Below, piece after piece: positions 8,214 to 16,984 of a DNA stretch of 64,000 nt. The position numbers were made by a program, and so were the translations under genes. Each line of letters begins with the position of its first letter. The first letter of the stretch is position 1. The notes under the pieces are model-generated. The model searched no databases, had not been told where the DNA came from, and saw only the letters and a list, made by a program, of their open reading frames with translations. The DNA is from SIG480 sp045537045. Lineage in GTDB: Bacteria > Bacillota > Clostridia > Oscillospirales > JAAYXM01. The stretch covers positions 1-64,000 of the forward strand of contig JAZSOS010000040.1 of the NCBI GenBank assembly GCA_045537045.1. Direction: 5' to 3'.

Positions 8214-8996
8214 ATGAACAGAATAACAAAAAGGAACATCAGTGAAAACGGCGGACTTATCCCCATAGGCAAGGCCGGAGAGAATATGTTCCGCACAATT
8301 GCAATTGACACATCAGACTGGGCAGACGAGGATGCGGAATACAGAATAATCTATTCCCGCCCGGACGGGAAAACCTATCCCGCTGCGATAATGTGCGAGG
8401 GCAATCTCGTGATATGGACACCAAACGCTTATGATACGGAAATTGCGGGCGATGGTCAAATCGAGGTGCGTGCATACCACGGCGACGTTATCGGAAAATC
8501 TGCAATCTTTAAAGTTAAAGTTGATGAATCAATGCAGGCTAACGAAACCGAGCCGGGCATTGCCCGCCCCGATTGGGTTGACGATATCATCGACAAGGTC
8601 GTTATTTCCAATATGGAGCAAACTGTAACTTCAACGGAGAGCGAGGGAGTTAACGTCTTTACCGTTGCGCTCACCAACGGCGAAAGCACCGATTTTGAAG
8701 TCCGCAACGGAGCGAAGGGGGAAAAGGGCGATACAGGCGAGAAAGGTGACAAGGGGGATAAAGGAGACACCGGTGCAAAAGGCGACAAGGGGGATAAAGG
8801 GGATACCGGACCTCAGGGAATCCGCGGCGAAAAAGGCGAACGCGGTCCGCAGGGACCACAGGGCGTTCAGGGCAACACCGGCGCAAAAGGTGCAGACGGC
8901 TATACCCCGCAACGCGGCGTGGACTACTGGACGGAAGAGGATAAAGTGGAAATAAAAGCTTATCTTGAAGAAGTCATCTTAGGGGGTGCATGGTAA
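8214..8996 (+). CDS. Collagen-like, phage tail-type protein
   Basis: 260-aa protein resembling receptor-binding or baseplate-associated proteins of clostridial phages. Residues 1-110 look like the N-terminal beta-domain of BppU-type baseplate proteins (FRTIAIDTSDWADEDAEYRIIYSRPDGKTYPA). A short linker follows, then about 20 Gly-X-Y triplets at roughly residues 165-228 (KGEKGDTGEKGDKGDKGDTG and similar). It ends in DGYTPQRGVDYWTEEDKVEIKAYLEEVILGGAW, a tail common in such phage proteins. No signal peptide. Its stop overlaps the start of the next gene, so the two are coupled. No other phage gene is adjacent. Confidence 0.75.
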   Translation: MNRITKRNISENGGLIPIGKAGENMFRTIAIDTSDWADEDAEYRIIYSRPDGKTYPAAIMCEGNLVIWTPNAYDTEIAGDGQIEVRAYHGDVIGKSAIFKVKVDESMQANETEPGIARPDWVDDIIDKVVISNMEQTVTSTESEGVNVFTVALTNGESTDFEVRNGAKGEKGDTGEKGDKGDKGDTGAKGDKGDKGDTGPQGIRGEKGERGPQGPQGVQGNTGAKGADGYTPQRGVDYWTEEDKVEIKAYLEEVILGGAW

Positions 8997-9763
8997 TGAG
9001 CTTTAAATCCTCAATGACTGCAATTGCCGATACTCTCCGCGCCAAAACAGGCAAATCCGACAAACTCACTCTTAACCAAATGCCGACAGAAATAAATGAT
9101 GCATACGAAGCCGGTAAAAAAACAGAGTATGACGAGTTTTGGGATAATCATCCTACTGCTAAAGGTTACTGCAACGGAACAAATCTCTTCAGCGGAGCCG
9201 GATGGAACAATGTAACCTTCAAGCCAAAGTTCGATATAATTCTTGGACATTGCTATATGGCATTCAAAAGTTGCGCTGTAACTGATTTGGTTGAAAGGTT
9301 AAAAGAATGTGGCGTTATTCTGGATTTGAGTAAGGCAACTAACTTTTACTACGCATTTACAGAAAGCAACATATCACACATTGGAGAGATACACTTAACG
9401 CATTCTAACTTTTCTTCCTCCACAACTGGAACAATAAGCATGTTTGCTACTGCTTACGACCTGCATACAATAGATAAAATCGTAGTAAACAATGAAGGAA
9501 CAACGAAATTCTCTAATTCTATGTTTGACCGTGCAAATTCACTCTCCAGCATCACATTTGAAGGAGTTATCGGAACTTCAATAAACTTCCAATGGTGCCC
9601 ACTAACCCGCGAAAGTATCGCAAACGTAATTGAGCATCTCTCCCCTATCGTCACCGGTCAAACAGTAACATTCAAAAAATCCGCAAAGGAAACTGCTTTT
9701 ACGAATGATGAGTGGGCAGAGCTTACAGCAACAAAACCAAACTGGACTTTTTCTCTTGTATAA
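8996..9763 (+). CDS. Leucine-rich-repeat-like phage or surface protein
   Basis: 255-aa protein starting MSFKSSMTAIADTLRAKTGKSDKLTLNQMPTEI, an N-terminal segment common in clostridial phage tail proteins. The centre has BspA-like leucine-rich-repeat units (NFYYAFTESNISHIGEIHL, ATAYDLHTIDKIVV, FDRANSLSSITFEG), and it ends in TNDEWAELTATKPNWTFSLV. The ATG at 8996 shares a base with the upstream TAA and has AGGGGG nine bases ahead; the in-frame ATG at 8990 has only 3 nt spacing and is less likely. Probably a partner or decoration of the collagen-like protein. Function unknown. Confidence 0.65.
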   Translation: MSFKSSMTAIADTLRAKTGKSDKLTLNQMPTEINDAYEAGKKTEYDEFWDNHPTAKGYCNGTNLFSGAGWNNVTFKPKFDIILGHCYMAFKSCAVTDLVERLKECGVILDLSKATNFYYAFTESNISHIGEIHLTHSNFSSSTTGTISMFATAYDLHTIDKIVVNNEGTTKFSNSMFDRANSLSSITFEGVIGTSINFQWCPLTRESIANVIEHLSPIVTGQTVTFKKSAKETAFTNDEWAELTATKPNWTFSLV

Positions 9764-9802
9764 AGCCATATCCATATTTTCTTTCATTATATTATAGTTC
9801 AA

Positions 9803-9839
9803 AACGAGGATATCTCACTTTGGGTGAGATATCCTCGTT
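9803..9839. terminator. Strong bidirectional terminator
   Basis: AACGAGGATATCTCAC pairs perfectly (16 bp) with GTGAGATATCCTCGTT around a 5-base loop. It separates the plus-strand collagen/LRR unit from the end of the minus-strand polysaccharide operon. Confidence 0.85.
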
Positions 9840-9848
9840 CACTTTATT

Positions 9849-10994
9849 TTAACTGTCTTTTCTCCAGACCATTTTGTTTACTATTCCCGTGTAGCTCTGA
9901 ATTATCTTGACCGCCTTAACGCTTACGTTCTCATCAACGTAGTTCTCAACCGGGATTCCAAAATCACCGTTATCATTCATAGACACCGCGACGTCAACAG
10001 CCTGCAAGACCTGCTCGGTTGTTATGCCCGCAAGGATGAAGTTTCCGTCGTCAAGCGCTTCCGGGCGCTCGGTGGATGTTCTTATGCATATCGCAGGGAA
10101 CGGATTTCCGACGGAGAGATAAAAGCTGCTTTCTTCCGGAAGTGTTCCACTGTCCGATACCACGGCATATGCATTCATTTGCAGATTGTTGTAATCATGG
10201 AATCCAAGTGGCTCGTGCTGGATAACACGCTTGTCAAACTTGAACCCGCGCGCTTCAATAAACTTTTTGCTTCTCGGATGGCAGGAATAGAGAATCGGCA
10301 TATCGTATTTTTCAGCCATAGCGTTGACGGCATTCATAAGTGAGAAGAAATTTTTCTCTGTGTCAATATTCTCCTCTCTATGAGCAGAAAGAAGAATATA
10401 CTTTTTCTTCTCCAAACCAAGTTTTGTTAGAATATCGCTTGCTTTGATTTTTTCAAGGTTTGCGCGCAAAACCTCTGCCATCGGTGAGCCGGTAACATAT
10501 GTTCTTTCCTTTGGCACGCCTGCGGCGTTGAGATAACGGCGCGCGTGCTCAGAATAACACATATTAACATCTGCCGTAACGTCAACAATACGGCGGTTTG
10601 TTTCCTCAGGCAGACATTCATCAAAGCAACGGTTGCCCGCTTCCATATGGAAGATAGGAATATGCAGGCGCTTTGCCGCGATTACGGAGAGGCAGGAATT
10701 TGTGTCACCAAGAACAAGAAGCGCATCAGGCTTTGTCTCTACCATAAGCTCATATGCTTTTGAGATTATGTTTCCTATCGTTTCACCAAGGTGATTTCCA
10801 ACGGAATTAAGATAATAATCCGGCGCACGAAGTCCTAAATCATCAAAGAACACCTGATTCAGGTTATAGTCATAGTTCTGTCCTGTATGTACCAAAATCT
10901 GGTTGAAATACTTATCACACGCCTTTATAACTTCTGAAAGACGGATAATCTCGGGACGTGTTCCGATAATCGTCATAAGTTTAAGTTTGTTCAT
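9849..10994 (-). CDS. capG: UDP-N-acetylglucosamine 2-epimerase family enzyme, CapG/WbjD/FnlC type
   Basis: Non-hydrolysing nucleotide-sugar 2-epimerase. With the CapE- and CapF-type enzymes upstream it should make UDP-N-acetyl-L-fucosamine from the talosamine epimer. Motifs include TIIGTRPEIIRLSEVIKA at the N-terminus, HTGQNYD, VLGDTNSCLS, HMEAGNRCFDECLPEETNRRIVD and SDSGTLPEESSFYL. The 381-aa start MNKLKLMTII has GAGGTG upstream; a longer in-frame reading would run into the previous gene. It is the last gene of the operon. The E-F-G gene set favours the FucNAc role over plain WecB. Confidence 0.88.
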   Translation of the reverse strand: MNKLKLMTIIGTRPEIIRLSEVIKACDKYFNQILVHTGQNYDYNLNQVFFDDLGLRAPDYYLNSVGNHLGETIGNIISKAYELMVETKPDALLVLGDTNSCLSVIAAKRLHIPIFHMEAGNRCFDECLPEETNRRIVDVTADVNMCYSEHARRYLNAAGVPKERTYVTGSPMAEVLRANLEKIKASDILTKLGLEKKKYILLSAHREENIDTEKNFFSLMNAVNAMAEKYDMPILYSCHPRSKKFIEARGFKFDKRVIQHEPLGFHDYNNLQMNAYAVVSDSGTLPEESSFYLSVGNPFPAICIRTSTERPEALDDGNFILAGITTEQVLQAVDVAVSMNDNGDFGIPVENYVDENVSVKAVKIIQSYTGIVNKMVWRKDS

Positions 10995-11007
10995 TAAATA
11001 CACCTCT

Positions 11008-12228
11008 TCAAATATTGCCAGTATCAAATAATTCAAAGGTTTTATAAATCCCATTTCTCTCATTCGCATAGGAATATGTTTTTAAAAGTGATGTTTTCTT
11101 TTTAAAAATCATTAGAACAACTGTTTTCATCAACATCCATAAAAACACAAATGGTCTGAACACCTTTTTCTTTGATAACACAACGCTTTTCTTATAAAGG
11201 CTTGATACCTTTTCCTTAAAATACTTGAGTTTATTGTTCTTTAAATTATTTGCAAGTCTATCTGAAATTACCTTTCCACTAATTGATCTCGTGCCATTGG
11301 CTCTTCCGAAATTCCCAAGCTCAAGAATATCACAAACCAAAGCCTCACAAATCTTATCATCGGCATCCTGAGCCCAATCCAAACAAGCGCATCCCAAATA
11401 AAGAGATGCCGTTTTTGTTAGAATTGAAGCAAATTTTAAAGTCCCGGTTTTTTTTAACAATGGATATATTTCTTCTTGCCAAAAAGGCTCCGCATGGGTT
11501 TTTTCAATAAAACAAGCCCAATCACAAAGATGCCGCAATCCAATCCCTTCGTCTATCAGATGATGAATTGTATGCAACAATAAAACAACTGCATGTATCT
11601 TATGTATTGGGTTTTGAAATGCTGGACTATCATTTTTAAATCCTTTTTTTTCGGCGTCTAACATATATTCCCGAAAGATCGCGCCGCATTCACCATCCGG
11701 TATCCCGACAATTTCATAATGCATTTCAAATTGTACTCCACCTTTTTCAAAAACAGAATGGCATACATAATCCTTAAGAGTACAAGTATATCCGTTTGTG
11801 GACAATACTTTTTCAACTTTCTCTTTCTGGAAAGGAGCAATCAAAAAATCTACATCCCCAAAGCTTCTTTTTTCAAAATCCGGATAATACGATGCAGAAG
11901 CCATTCCTTTTAAAATGATATAGTTAATCTCGTTTTTTTCTAATATTTTAACGAGTTCACTTTGTGCATCTAACACTTTGAAGTTTTGTGAAAACACATT
12001 TACTGCTATATCGCGCCATTGCGTCTTCACGCTTTCCGGAATGCGTGAAGATACACCTTTCAATGAATCAAACGATAATAAAGCGACAGCGTGATTTACG
12101 CTTTCACCCATCAAAGAAAGCCATTCCTGCTCAGTTAAAACATCAAAATTGAAATCATCCCGTTTTGTATTAATTCCGATTCGCAGAAGTGACAAAAGTG
12201 CTTTATACGCAGATGATATTTGTCCCAT
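11008..12228 (-). CDS. Nucleotidyltransferase-fold protein (PF14907-like)
   Basis: 406 aa. Residues 100-140 carry the family signature INYIILKGMASASYYPDFEKRSFGDVDFLI, a minimal nucleotidyltransferase fold with a D-x-D pair (GDVDF). QFEMHYEIVG and LLLHTIHHLIDEGIGLRHLCDWACFI follow, the latter matching the helical second half. The C-terminus is basic with a hydrophobic stretch (PFVFLWMLMKTVVLMIF), suggesting membrane association. Proteins of this family occur often in capsule and exopolysaccharide loci but their substrate is unknown. Here it is inserted between the CapF and CapG genes (2 bp after one, 13 bp before the other). Confidence 0.75.
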   Translation of the reverse strand: MGQISSAYKALLSLLRIGINTKRDDFNFDVLTEQEWLSLMGESVNHAVALLSFDSLKGVSSRIPESVKTQWRDIAVNVFSQNFKVLDAQSELVKILEKNEINYIILKGMASASYYPDFEKRSFGDVDFLIAPFQKEKVEKVLSTNGYTCTLKDYVCHSVFEKGGVQFEMHYEIVGIPDGECGAIFREYMLDAEKKGFKNDSPAFQNPIHKIHAVVLLLHTIHHLIDEGIGLRHLCDWACFIEKTHAEPFWQEEIYPLLKKTGTLKFASILTKTASLYLGCACLDWAQDADDKICEALVCDILELGNFGRANGTRSISGKVISDRLANNLKNNKLKYFKEKVSSLYKKSVVLSKKKVFRPFVFLWMLMKTVVLMIFKKKTSLLKTYSYANERNGIYKTFELFDTGNI

Positions 12229-12230
12229 AT

Positions 12231-13373
12231 CTATACCTCTTCAAAAAAGGTATCGGGTTTGTTCGGGTCAAAGCATTCGTTACACCACATAAAGGTTACC
12301 ATATCTGTATCGCCAAGGTTTTCTATGTTGTGCGTATATCCGGTCGGAATATCAACAACTTCTATTTTATCACCGGAAACAAAATATTCGTGCACCTTTT
12401 CTTCACCTATTTTGCGGAAGCGGATAACGCCTTTGCCACTGACAACAACGAACTTTTCATTCTTTGTGTGATGCCAGTGGTTGCCCTTCGTGATTCCCGG
12501 TCTTGAGATATTAACGCTGAACTGTCCGCGGTCAAGTGTACGGATTATCTCCGTAAAGCTTCCGCGCTCATCACAGTTCATTTTAAGCTCATAGGAAAAT
12601 TTATCCTCGGGTAAATATGAAAGATATGTAGCATAGAGCTTTTTCGTGAATGCATCGCTCATATCCGGAATTGAACGCAAATCTCGGCTTTCCTTAAACG
12701 AATACAGCAAATCAACAATTTCACCGAGCGTTATTTTGTGAACTACCGGAACTTCGCAATATTCTCCGGCTCGTGTCGGCTTTCCGGAAAGCGCATTTAT
12801 AAGCTCGTTTACAACATCGTCTATATACACAAGCTGCATATTAACGCTTCTGTCGTTTACCGTTATGGGCAGGTCGTGCGCTATATTATTACAAAACGTC
12901 GCAACCGCGCTGTTGTAGTTCGGTCTGCACCATTTCCCGAAAACGTTCGGGAAACGGTATACAAAAACCTTAGCACCCGTCTTTTTCGCATACTCAAAGA
13001 ACAAGTCCTCGCCCGCTTTTTTGGACTGACCATACGGATTATCAAGTGCCGCCTGAATTGATGACGACAGCATTACCGGACAAGTGTTGTTATGCTTTTT
13101 TAACGCATCAAGCAACGTTGATGCAAAACCGAAATTGCCCTGCATAAACTCTTCCTGACTCTGCGGACGGTTTACTCCCGCAAGGTTGAAAACGAAATCA
13201 GCTATTTTGCAATATTCATCAAGCTCTTCCGGCTTTGAATCTATATCATATTCAAATATGTTAAGCTCGGTGGTTAAGTCGTAAGTTTTATCCTTGCCGT
13301 CACGGATATTTTTCAGTGATGCCACAAGGTTTTTTCCCACAAAACCTTTCGCACCGGTGATAAGTATGTTCAT
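12231..13373 (-). CDS. capF: CapF-type bifunctional SDR reductase/cupin epimerase
   Basis: Second step in UDP-N-acetyl-L-fucosamine synthesis. Residues 1-245 form a short-chain dehydrogenase domain (ITGAKGFVGKNL, NLAGVNRPQ, YGQSKKAGEDLFFEY) that reduces the 4-keto sugar. Residues 255-380 form a metal cupin (HWHHTKNEKFVVVSGKGVIRFRK, VDIPTGYTHNIENLG) that epimerises C3. This two-domain order and the 380-aa length are characteristic of CapF/WbjC/FnlB. The stop is 1 base before the end of the CapE gene's frame region, so genes are tightly packed and probably coupled. Confidence 0.92.
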   Translation of the reverse strand: MNILITGAKGFVGKNLVASLKNIRDGKDKTYDLTTELNIFEYDIDSKPEELDEYCKIADFVFNLAGVNRPQSQEEFMQGNFGFASTLLDALKKHNNTCPVMLSSSIQAALDNPYGQSKKAGEDLFFEYAKKTGAKVFVYRFPNVFGKWCRPNYNSAVATFCNNIAHDLPITVNDRSVNMQLVYIDDVVNELINALSGKPTRAGEYCEVPVVHKITLGEIVDLLYSFKESRDLRSIPDMSDAFTKKLYATYLSYLPEDKFSYELKMNCDERGSFTEIIRTLDRGQFSVNISRPGITKGNHWHHTKNEKFVVVSGKGVIRFRKIGEEKVHEYFVSGDKIEVVDIPTGYTHNIENLGDTDMVTFMWCNECFDPNKPDTFFEEV

Positions 13374-13374
13374 T

Positions 13375-14415
13375 TCACATCTTCCCTTTGCTCAATTCGT
13401 CCTGAATATATTTAAGTGCAGCAATCTTTTCTTTTGTTTCTTCAACGCTCAAAAGTTTTGTATTGTTCGAATTAAATTCGCTTAGTTTAACCCGATCAGT
13501 ATTGCCCTCATTAAAATACTTATCGTAGTTAAGTCCTCGCTTATCACACGGAACACGGTAAAAATCTCCAAGATCAATTGCATTTGCACATTCTTCATTT
13601 GTTAGAAGTGTTTCATACATCTTCTCGCCATGACGAATTCCGATAACCTTAATTTTCTCTTTGTCGCCACCAAAAAGCTCGCACACAGCCTCAGCCTGTG
13701 TTTGAATTGTACATGCAGGTGCTTTTTGAACGAGAATATCTCCTGAACTTCCATTCTCAAAAGCAAAAAGGACAAGATCTACCGCTTCATCAAGACTCAT
13801 TATGAAACGTGTCATGGTAGGCTCAGTAAGAGTTATGTTTGTGTTTTCTCTGATTTGCTCTATCCAAAGCGGAATAACAGAACCGCGAGAACACATAACG
13901 TTTCCGTACCGTGTACAACAAATCATGGTTTTGCTTGTGGTGCGTGATTTTGCAACGGCAACCTTTTCCATCATAGCCTTGCTTGTCCCCATTGCATTTA
14001 CGGGATATGCAGCTTTATCAGTGGATAAGCAGATAACCTTTTCCACGCCCTCGTCTATCGCTGCCGTCAAAACGTTTTCTGTTCCAATAACGTTAGTCTT
14101 AACAGCTTCAATCGGGAAGAACTCACAAGACGGAACCTGTTTGAGCGCCGCCGCGTGAAATATGTAATCAACTCCGTGCATTGCGTTCTTAACGCTCTGC
14201 AAATCCCTTACATCACCGATGTAAAACTCGATTTTGTTGCTTGCTTCCGGATATTTCACCTGATACTCGTGGCGCATATCGTCCTGCTTCTTCTCGTCAC
14301 GTGAGAAGATACGAATTTCACCTATATCCGTATCAAGAAAACGGTTAAGAACCGCATTACCAAATGACCCTGTTCCTCCAGTAATAAGTAATGTTTTTCC
14401 GCTAAATATACCCAT
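13375..14415 (-). CDS. capE: UDP-GlcNAc 4,6-dehydratase/5-epimerase, CapE type
   Basis: First committed enzyme of UDP-N-acetyl-L-fucosamine synthesis, acting on UDP-GlcNAc. Rossmann motif LLITGGTGSFGNAVLNRFL near residue 9, DVRDLQSV, HAAALKQVPSCEFFPIEAVKTNV and VNAMGTSKAMMEKV. In the last, methionine replaces the usual catalytic tyrosine (MxxxK), as is typical of inverting dehydratases of the CapE/FlaA1 group. 346 aa, normal length. It is directly followed by the CapF and CapG genes, giving the E-F-G order known from staphylococcal capsule and FnlABC loci. Confidence 0.92.
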   Translation of the reverse strand: MGIFSGKTLLITGGTGSFGNAVLNRFLDTDIGEIRIFSRDEKKQDDMRHEYQVKYPEASNKIEFYIGDVRDLQSVKNAMHGVDYIFHAAALKQVPSCEFFPIEAVKTNVIGTENVLTAAIDEGVEKVICLSTDKAAYPVNAMGTSKAMMEKVAVAKSRTTSKTMICCTRYGNVMCSRGSVIPLWIEQIRENTNITLTEPTMTRFIMSLDEAVDLVLFAFENGSSGDILVQKAPACTIQTQAEAVCELFGGDKEKIKVIGIRHGEKMYETLLTNEECANAIDLGDFYRVPCDKRGLNYDKYFNEGNTDRVKLSEFNSNNTKLLSVEETKEKIAALKYIQDELSKGKM

Positions 14416-14418
14416 TTT

Positions 14419-15783
14419 TTATTCCTCCGATTTTATTAATGATTTTATTTTCTTTTCAACCCAAAATGTCTGATACATGCAGAACAACGCAATAACGCAA
14501 GCATTATATGCAATTATGTACCACCAGCCCAATGAGTTGAATTTTAAAAAATAAGCAAAAGGAATTTTTAAAAGTGCACCGATACCATAAAAAACTATTT
14601 GAGATTTTAAATTTCCAATTCCGTTGGCAACAGTTGTTAATGCAATGTTTAAAACATACAATCCCGCAAAAGAAGCAAATATAATAGCGATTGTATAATC
14701 GACTTTTATTGCCGCATCTCCTAACCAGATATTAAATAAAAATTGCAGAATCGGCACTATTGCAAATTGAACGATTATCGCAATTCCCGCACATATATAC
14801 AGCACATAGTTTGTGTACTTGATTTTCTTGTATTTTTTCTCGTATAAATCCTTCGTTATCTTAGACCAAAGAGGCGACAAAGCAAGGGTGAACAAAGAAC
14901 CTATAACTGTAAACAAGCGATAATATGCACTGTATTCTACAACATACTCCGGAGAAAAATATGTACTTATTAAAACCTCGTTTGTTGACATTAATATCAT
15001 AAAGAACACTTGTGCGAGAAAAAACTGCGTTCCAAACTGCAATACGTTTTTCCCTATGTTAAAATCAATCTCCTTAAGCGAAAACTTATACGGCTTTAAA
15101 TATTCCTTATTAAACAGTATAAATGTTGCAAACACCGACGGAATATTTATAGCTAAAATATGCACTAGCGACAAGGCGATTAAATTTTTCTCTACATTCT
15201 CTCCTTTAAAGAGAAACACATATATTAATGGAATCACGCTAACCATAAGTGCCATAACATTGTTTAAATAAGATTTCTGAATAGCATAAACAACGTTATG
15301 TATTAGCTTAAGAATAAAACTTATACAAACGCCAAAGAAAAGTATAAACATTGAAAGCTTCAGCGTTTTTGCGCTTATTATTGCTTCTGATATATTGAAA
15401 AATGAATTTAAATCAAATAGAATCAAAACAACGGAGCCTACAATAAATATCGGCAAAATTATGGCCGTAACCGCCGCGTATGTCGACGAAACATATTTCT
15501 TACCCATTCTTTCATCATTCAGTGCAAGCGATTTTGTAAGCATGTTTCGCAGTCCGTTTCCTAAACCCAAATCGCAAACCGAAATCCAAGATAACATTGA
15601 CAATATTGTAAACCACAATCCCAGAACTACGTTATCATCAAAATATTTGATATACAGCGGCATTGAGAATACGGAAACAAACAAAGATGCTCCTTTAACC
15701 AAAAACGCCATAAAAATATTTTTTAACAAATTTCGTTCATCTTTGTCCGATAATATTTTCTTGATTTTTTGCATTTTTTTCAT
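14419..15783 (-). CDS. wzx: Oligosaccharide flippase (Wzx, PST/MATE-like)
   Basis: Inner-membrane flippase that moves the lipid-linked repeat unit to the outer face. 454 aa, about 12-14 hydrophobic segments, with typical features such as GLWFTILSMLSWISVCDLGLGNGLRNMLTKSLA near residue 50 and FGTQFFLAQVFFMILMSTNEVLI. It overlaps the upstream polymerase gene by 47 bp, so the two are coupled. Two ATGs (15783 and 15774) are possible starts. Codon use is AT-rich compared with housekeeping genes in the window, as is usual for polysaccharide loci. Confidence 0.88.
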   Translation of the reverse strand: MKKMQKIKKILSDKDERNLLKNIFMAFLVKGASLFVSVFSMPLYIKYFDDNVVLGLWFTILSMLSWISVCDLGLGNGLRNMLTKSLALNDERMGKKYVSSTYAAVTAIILPIFIVGSVVLILFDLNSFFNISEAIISAKTLKLSMFILFFGVCISFILKLIHNVVYAIQKSYLNNVMALMVSVIPLIYVFLFKGENVEKNLIALSLVHILAINIPSVFATFILFNKEYLKPYKFSLKEIDFNIGKNVLQFGTQFFLAQVFFMILMSTNEVLISTYFSPEYVVEYSAYYRLFTVIGSLFTLALSPLWSKITKDLYEKKYKKIKYTNYVLYICAGIAIIVQFAIVPILQFLFNIWLGDAAIKVDYTIAIIFASFAGLYVLNIALTTVANGIGNLKSQIVFYGIGALLKIPFAYFLKFNSLGWWYIIAYNACVIALFCMYQTFWVEKKIKSLIKSEE

Positions 15784-16984
15784 TTTCCTTCTGAATCGAA
15801 CAATTTTTTAATAAATAGAACAACAGTATCCAACTGAATAATAATGTAAGATGCGACTCTTTGTTGATAATCATAACAAAAATGATAGAAATTATAACTT
15901 TAGAAAAAAAGTTTAGTTCTTTGATTTTAACAACCCCGTATATCCAAAAAAACGTATACAAAATACCTAAAGAGCCGAAAACACTCAATATATATGTCGA
16001 GCTTGATGTATCAGCTGTGTACTTCATCTGCTGTGCAACATTTGTGTATCCCGCACCAAAAATAGGATTTTTAACAAAAATCTCCAAATTGTGTAAAATA
16101 GCTTGCGCACGTGAAGAATTCGCAACATTATCTGATATCAGCTTTGTAACGTATTCGTTGTCTCCTAAAGCAGTTTCCATAATAATACTGTCCAGATTTA
16201 AAACTAAAACAACACCCGCAGTAAACATAACAAAAGAAAAGAATTTCCATGCTGCACTCTGCAAACTGTTCTTTCTTCCTTTAATAATTAAAAGCCAAAT
16301 GCAAAATACACACAATATAAATCCGGCAGAAGAATTAGCTGTAATTATTCCTGAAGCGAACAATATAATACGAAGTATACTCGGCCGCGTTTTCTTGAAG
16401 GCAATTTCAAATACAAGCGAAAAAATCAAATTTGTTGCAAAAAGCCCCGGTTCCCAGAACATTCCGCAATTACGGTCGGGAACAATCGTTATATAATTAA
16501 ATATTAAACCAACCTTATATTCTACATCATTAACATTGTTATATGTTGGCAAAAAGCTAAGCACGCTCGTGTTATTAACCAGATAATAACCAATAAGCGC
16601 AATAATTGTAACTCCTGTCATTATGTATAAATAACATCTGATAAAATTATCAAATGAATATACACAAGTTATGCCAAACGCCGTAAGAACAATAAACACA
16701 AGCAAAAAGTACGTAAAACTTGCAGAAGGAAAATACAAAAAAGCAGTACAAGCTATCATAACAACAAAAAGCAATGCAGATGTAGAATGCAGATTAAGCT
16801 TTTTATTAAATAACTCATTTAAAATAGGTCCGCTCAATAGCAACGCTGCCGGAATAACAAACAGTTGCAACGACGTTTTTATCGTTTGCAAGGCATGACC
16901 GCTGCAAAAGCAAATCAAAAGAATATAAAACAGCTGCACTGTTTTTTTGTTGTAAAAACTTCCTTTAGTTTTATTTGAAACCAT
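15737..16984 (-). CDS. wzy: O-antigen ligase/polymerase-like membrane protein (Wzy)
   Basis: 415 aa with about 11-12 hydrophobic segments. The large loop contains PDRNCGMFWEPGLFATNLIF, matching the E-P-G motif of the O-antigen ligase/polymerase family. NSSAGFILCVFCIWLLI and SSSTYILSVFGSLGILYTFFWIYG follow. Placed beside the flippase it is the likely repeat-unit polymerase. It overlaps wzx by 47 bp and the upstream glycosyltransferase gene by 14 bp. Confidence 0.8.
   Translation of the reverse strand: MVSNKTKGSFYNKKTVQLFYILLICFCSGHALQTIKTSLQLFVIPAALLLSGPILNELFNKKLNLHSTSALLFVVMIACTAFLYFPSASFTYFLLVFIVLTAFGITCVYSFDNFIRCYLYIMTGVTIIALIGYYLVNNTSVLSFLPTYNNVNDVEYKVGLIFNYITIVPDRNCGMFWEPGLFATNLIFSLVFEIAFKKTRPSILRIILFASGIITANSSAGFILCVFCIWLLIIKGRKNSLQSAAWKFFSFVMFTAGVVLVLNLDSIIMETALGDNEYVTKLISDNVANSSRAQAILHNLEIFVKNPIFGAGYTNVAQQMKYTADTSSSTYILSVFGSLGILYTFFWIYGVVKIKELNFFSKVIISIIFVMIINKESHLTLLFSWILLFYLLKNCSIQKENEKNAKNQENIIGQR

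Noticed and set aside
8214..9763. Diversity-generating retroelement target in the collagen/LRR pair
   Set aside because: No reverse transcriptase, template repeat or adenine-biased variable region was seen in the window.
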